A stretch of DNA of 5,467 nucleotides from contig MFSB01000047.1 of NCBI GenBank assembly GCA_001784735.1, positions 11,588-17,054 on the forward strand, read 5' to 3'. The DNA is from Candidatus Moranbacteria bacterium RIFCSPLOWO2_12_FULL_48_12. GTDB taxonomy: Bacteria; Patescibacteriota; Minisyncoccia; Moranbacterales; UBA1568. Positions 4,948-5,467 of the stretch are shown piece by piece; positions within the stretch are counted from its first letter, which is position 1, and every line of letters starts with the position of its first letter. Position numbers and translations under genes: made by a program. The notes under the pieces are model-generated. The model was given only the letters and a program-made list of their open reading frames with translations. It ran no database searches and was not told where the DNA came from.

Positions 4948-5361
4948 ATGGATGGCTGCATTTTTTGCAAAATAGCTTCGCACCAAATCGAAAAGGAGGA
5001 AATCTTTTTTGAAGATGAAAAGGTATTTGCTATGCTTGATGATGATTGGACCGTGAAGGGGCATTCGCTGGTCGTGTGGAAAGAACACGTCGCTAACATG
5101 TCAGATTTATCAGAGGACGACTTCTTACACTTCTCAAGTGTTTGTCGAAATGTTGAGGCACGCTTGTTGAAAATATTACACTTGAATAAATCAATAGTGC
5201 TGAAAAGCGGCTTATTAGAGCCGCATTTTCATTTTCATATTTATCCCGTCACATCAGATATTCAGTGGGATACCGTCCGAGATATGCTTGAAAAAAAGAT
5301 TCAATACACACCTGTTAATAAAGAAAAAGAAGAATTATTAATTGGTCTCCGAAACCTCTAA
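4948..5361 (+). CDS. HIT-family nucleotide hydrolase or transferase
   Basis: This 137-residue protein, normal length for the family, carries the histidine triad HFHFHIYP (residues 93-100; H93, H95, H97), in which the middle or last histidine attacks the alpha phosphate of a nucleotide conjugate. It opens with GCIFCKI: C4 and C7 are the paired cysteines that, with histidines further on, bind a structural zinc in Hint/Fhit-like members. KGHSLVVWKEHVANMSDL (37-54) is the usual strand and helix preceding the core. Family members split AMP from lysine, amines, sulfate or dinucleoside polyphosphates; which applies here is unknown. The last 30 residues (lysine- and glutamate-rich) form a helical tail. 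The ATG is placed by leader element copy 7, with no Shine-Dalgarno sequence. Confidence 0.93.
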   Translation: MDGCIFCKIASHQIEKEEIFFEDEKVFAMLDDDWTVKGHSLVVWKEHVANMSDLSEDDFLHFSSVCRNVEARLLKILHLNKSIVLKSGLLEPHFHFHIYPVTSDIQWDTVRDMLEKKIQYTPVNKEKEELLIGLRNL

Positions 5362-5362
5362 A

Positions 5363-5390
5363 GTGTCCTCTCATCTCGCATTACAAACTC
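5363..5390 (+). repeat. Leader element, copy 8 (doubtful)
   Basis: GTGTCCTCTC followed by ATCTCGCATTACAAACTCC occupies the same place as copy 7, directly between stop and start, and its left half recalls AGTCCCTACTT. The core itself matches the consensus at only about 8 of 19 positions, so this is either a heavily decayed copy or coincidence. It is listed mainly because of its position. Confidence 0.25.
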
Positions 5391-5392
5391 CT

Positions 5393-5467
5393 ATGACAAT
5401 AGATACGTACGATAGTTACTTCAAGGATTTTTCCGGAAGAACCGAGCGAATAAATAATCCTCGCGGC
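5393..5467 (+). CDS. Start of a further gene, 3' end outside the window
   Basis: An open frame begins at ATG 5393 and runs to the window edge, giving 25 residues starting MTIDTYDSYFKDFSGRTERI. The position 31 bases after the HIT stop, on the same strand, and the absence of any stop fit the spacing of the series. The visible part is too short to recognise; it is soluble and charged. The start is supported only by spacing and by a doubtful leader element. Confidence 0.5.
   Translation, partial: MTIDTYDSYFKDFSGRTERINNPRG

Noticed and set aside
678..5361. No TGA stop among nine genes (five TAA, four TAG) as a sign of TGA recoding
   Set aside because: All the genes read through to full family length without in-frame TGA, so the standard bacterial code fits; nine stops are too few to judge.

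Overview
The window reads as a piece of a small-genome bacterium, most likely from the Candidate Phyla Radiation (Patescibacteria, Parcubacteria-like). That placement is an inference from the gene set, the moderately AT-rich base composition and the absence of Shine-Dalgarno sequences. I could not run a database search. It holds ten genes, all on the + strand, with the first and last cut by the window edges.

Layout. Positions 1-678 are the 3' part of a DNA polymerase beta-superfamily nucleotidyltransferase. A small three-helix membrane protein follows (719-1030). From about 1052 to the right edge there is a head-to-tail series of single-gene units: an unrecognised 183-aa protein (1093-1644), a P-loop kinase (1741-2253), an ASCH/DUF3850 protein (2292-2552), a class I SAM methyltransferase (2855-3562), a Nudix hydrolase (3613-4116), an endonuclease/exonuclease/phosphatase-fold enzyme (4173-4910), a HIT protein (4948-5361) and the first 25 codons of another gene (5393 onward).

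The striking feature is between the genes. Almost every start codon in the series is preceded by a copy of one element, core RTCCCACAAGYTCAGCAAA, ending 3-9 bases before the ATG in the best copies. Five copies are clear (1052-1085, 1705-1737, 3577-3604, 4135-4168, 4911-4943), two are degenerate (2254-2286, 2808-2840), and two are doubtful (699-715, 5363-5390). None of these genes has a Shine-Dalgarno sequence; the core sits where one would be. Several copies are headed by a -10-like hexamer (TAAATA or TATATA), and in front of the phosphatase-fold gene this is part of a good sigma70 promoter (TTGACT, 17 bases, TATATA). The simplest reading is a shared promoter plus conserved 5' leader placed in front of each gene. 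A second reading is that the element is also the junction at which these single-gene units are shuffled, giving an integron-like but not attC-like cassette array.

How the genes fit together: Nudix, HIT, phosphatase-fold, P-loop kinase, ASCH and nucleotidyltransferase proteins all tend to act on nucleotides, nucleotide-linked metabolites or RNA. No pathway links them visibly, so they look like a collection of independent accessory functions with a common expression signal. The only long gene-free stretch (2553-2854) carries a candidate promoter overlapped by a 30-bp palindrome, which may be a repressor operator for the methyltransferase.
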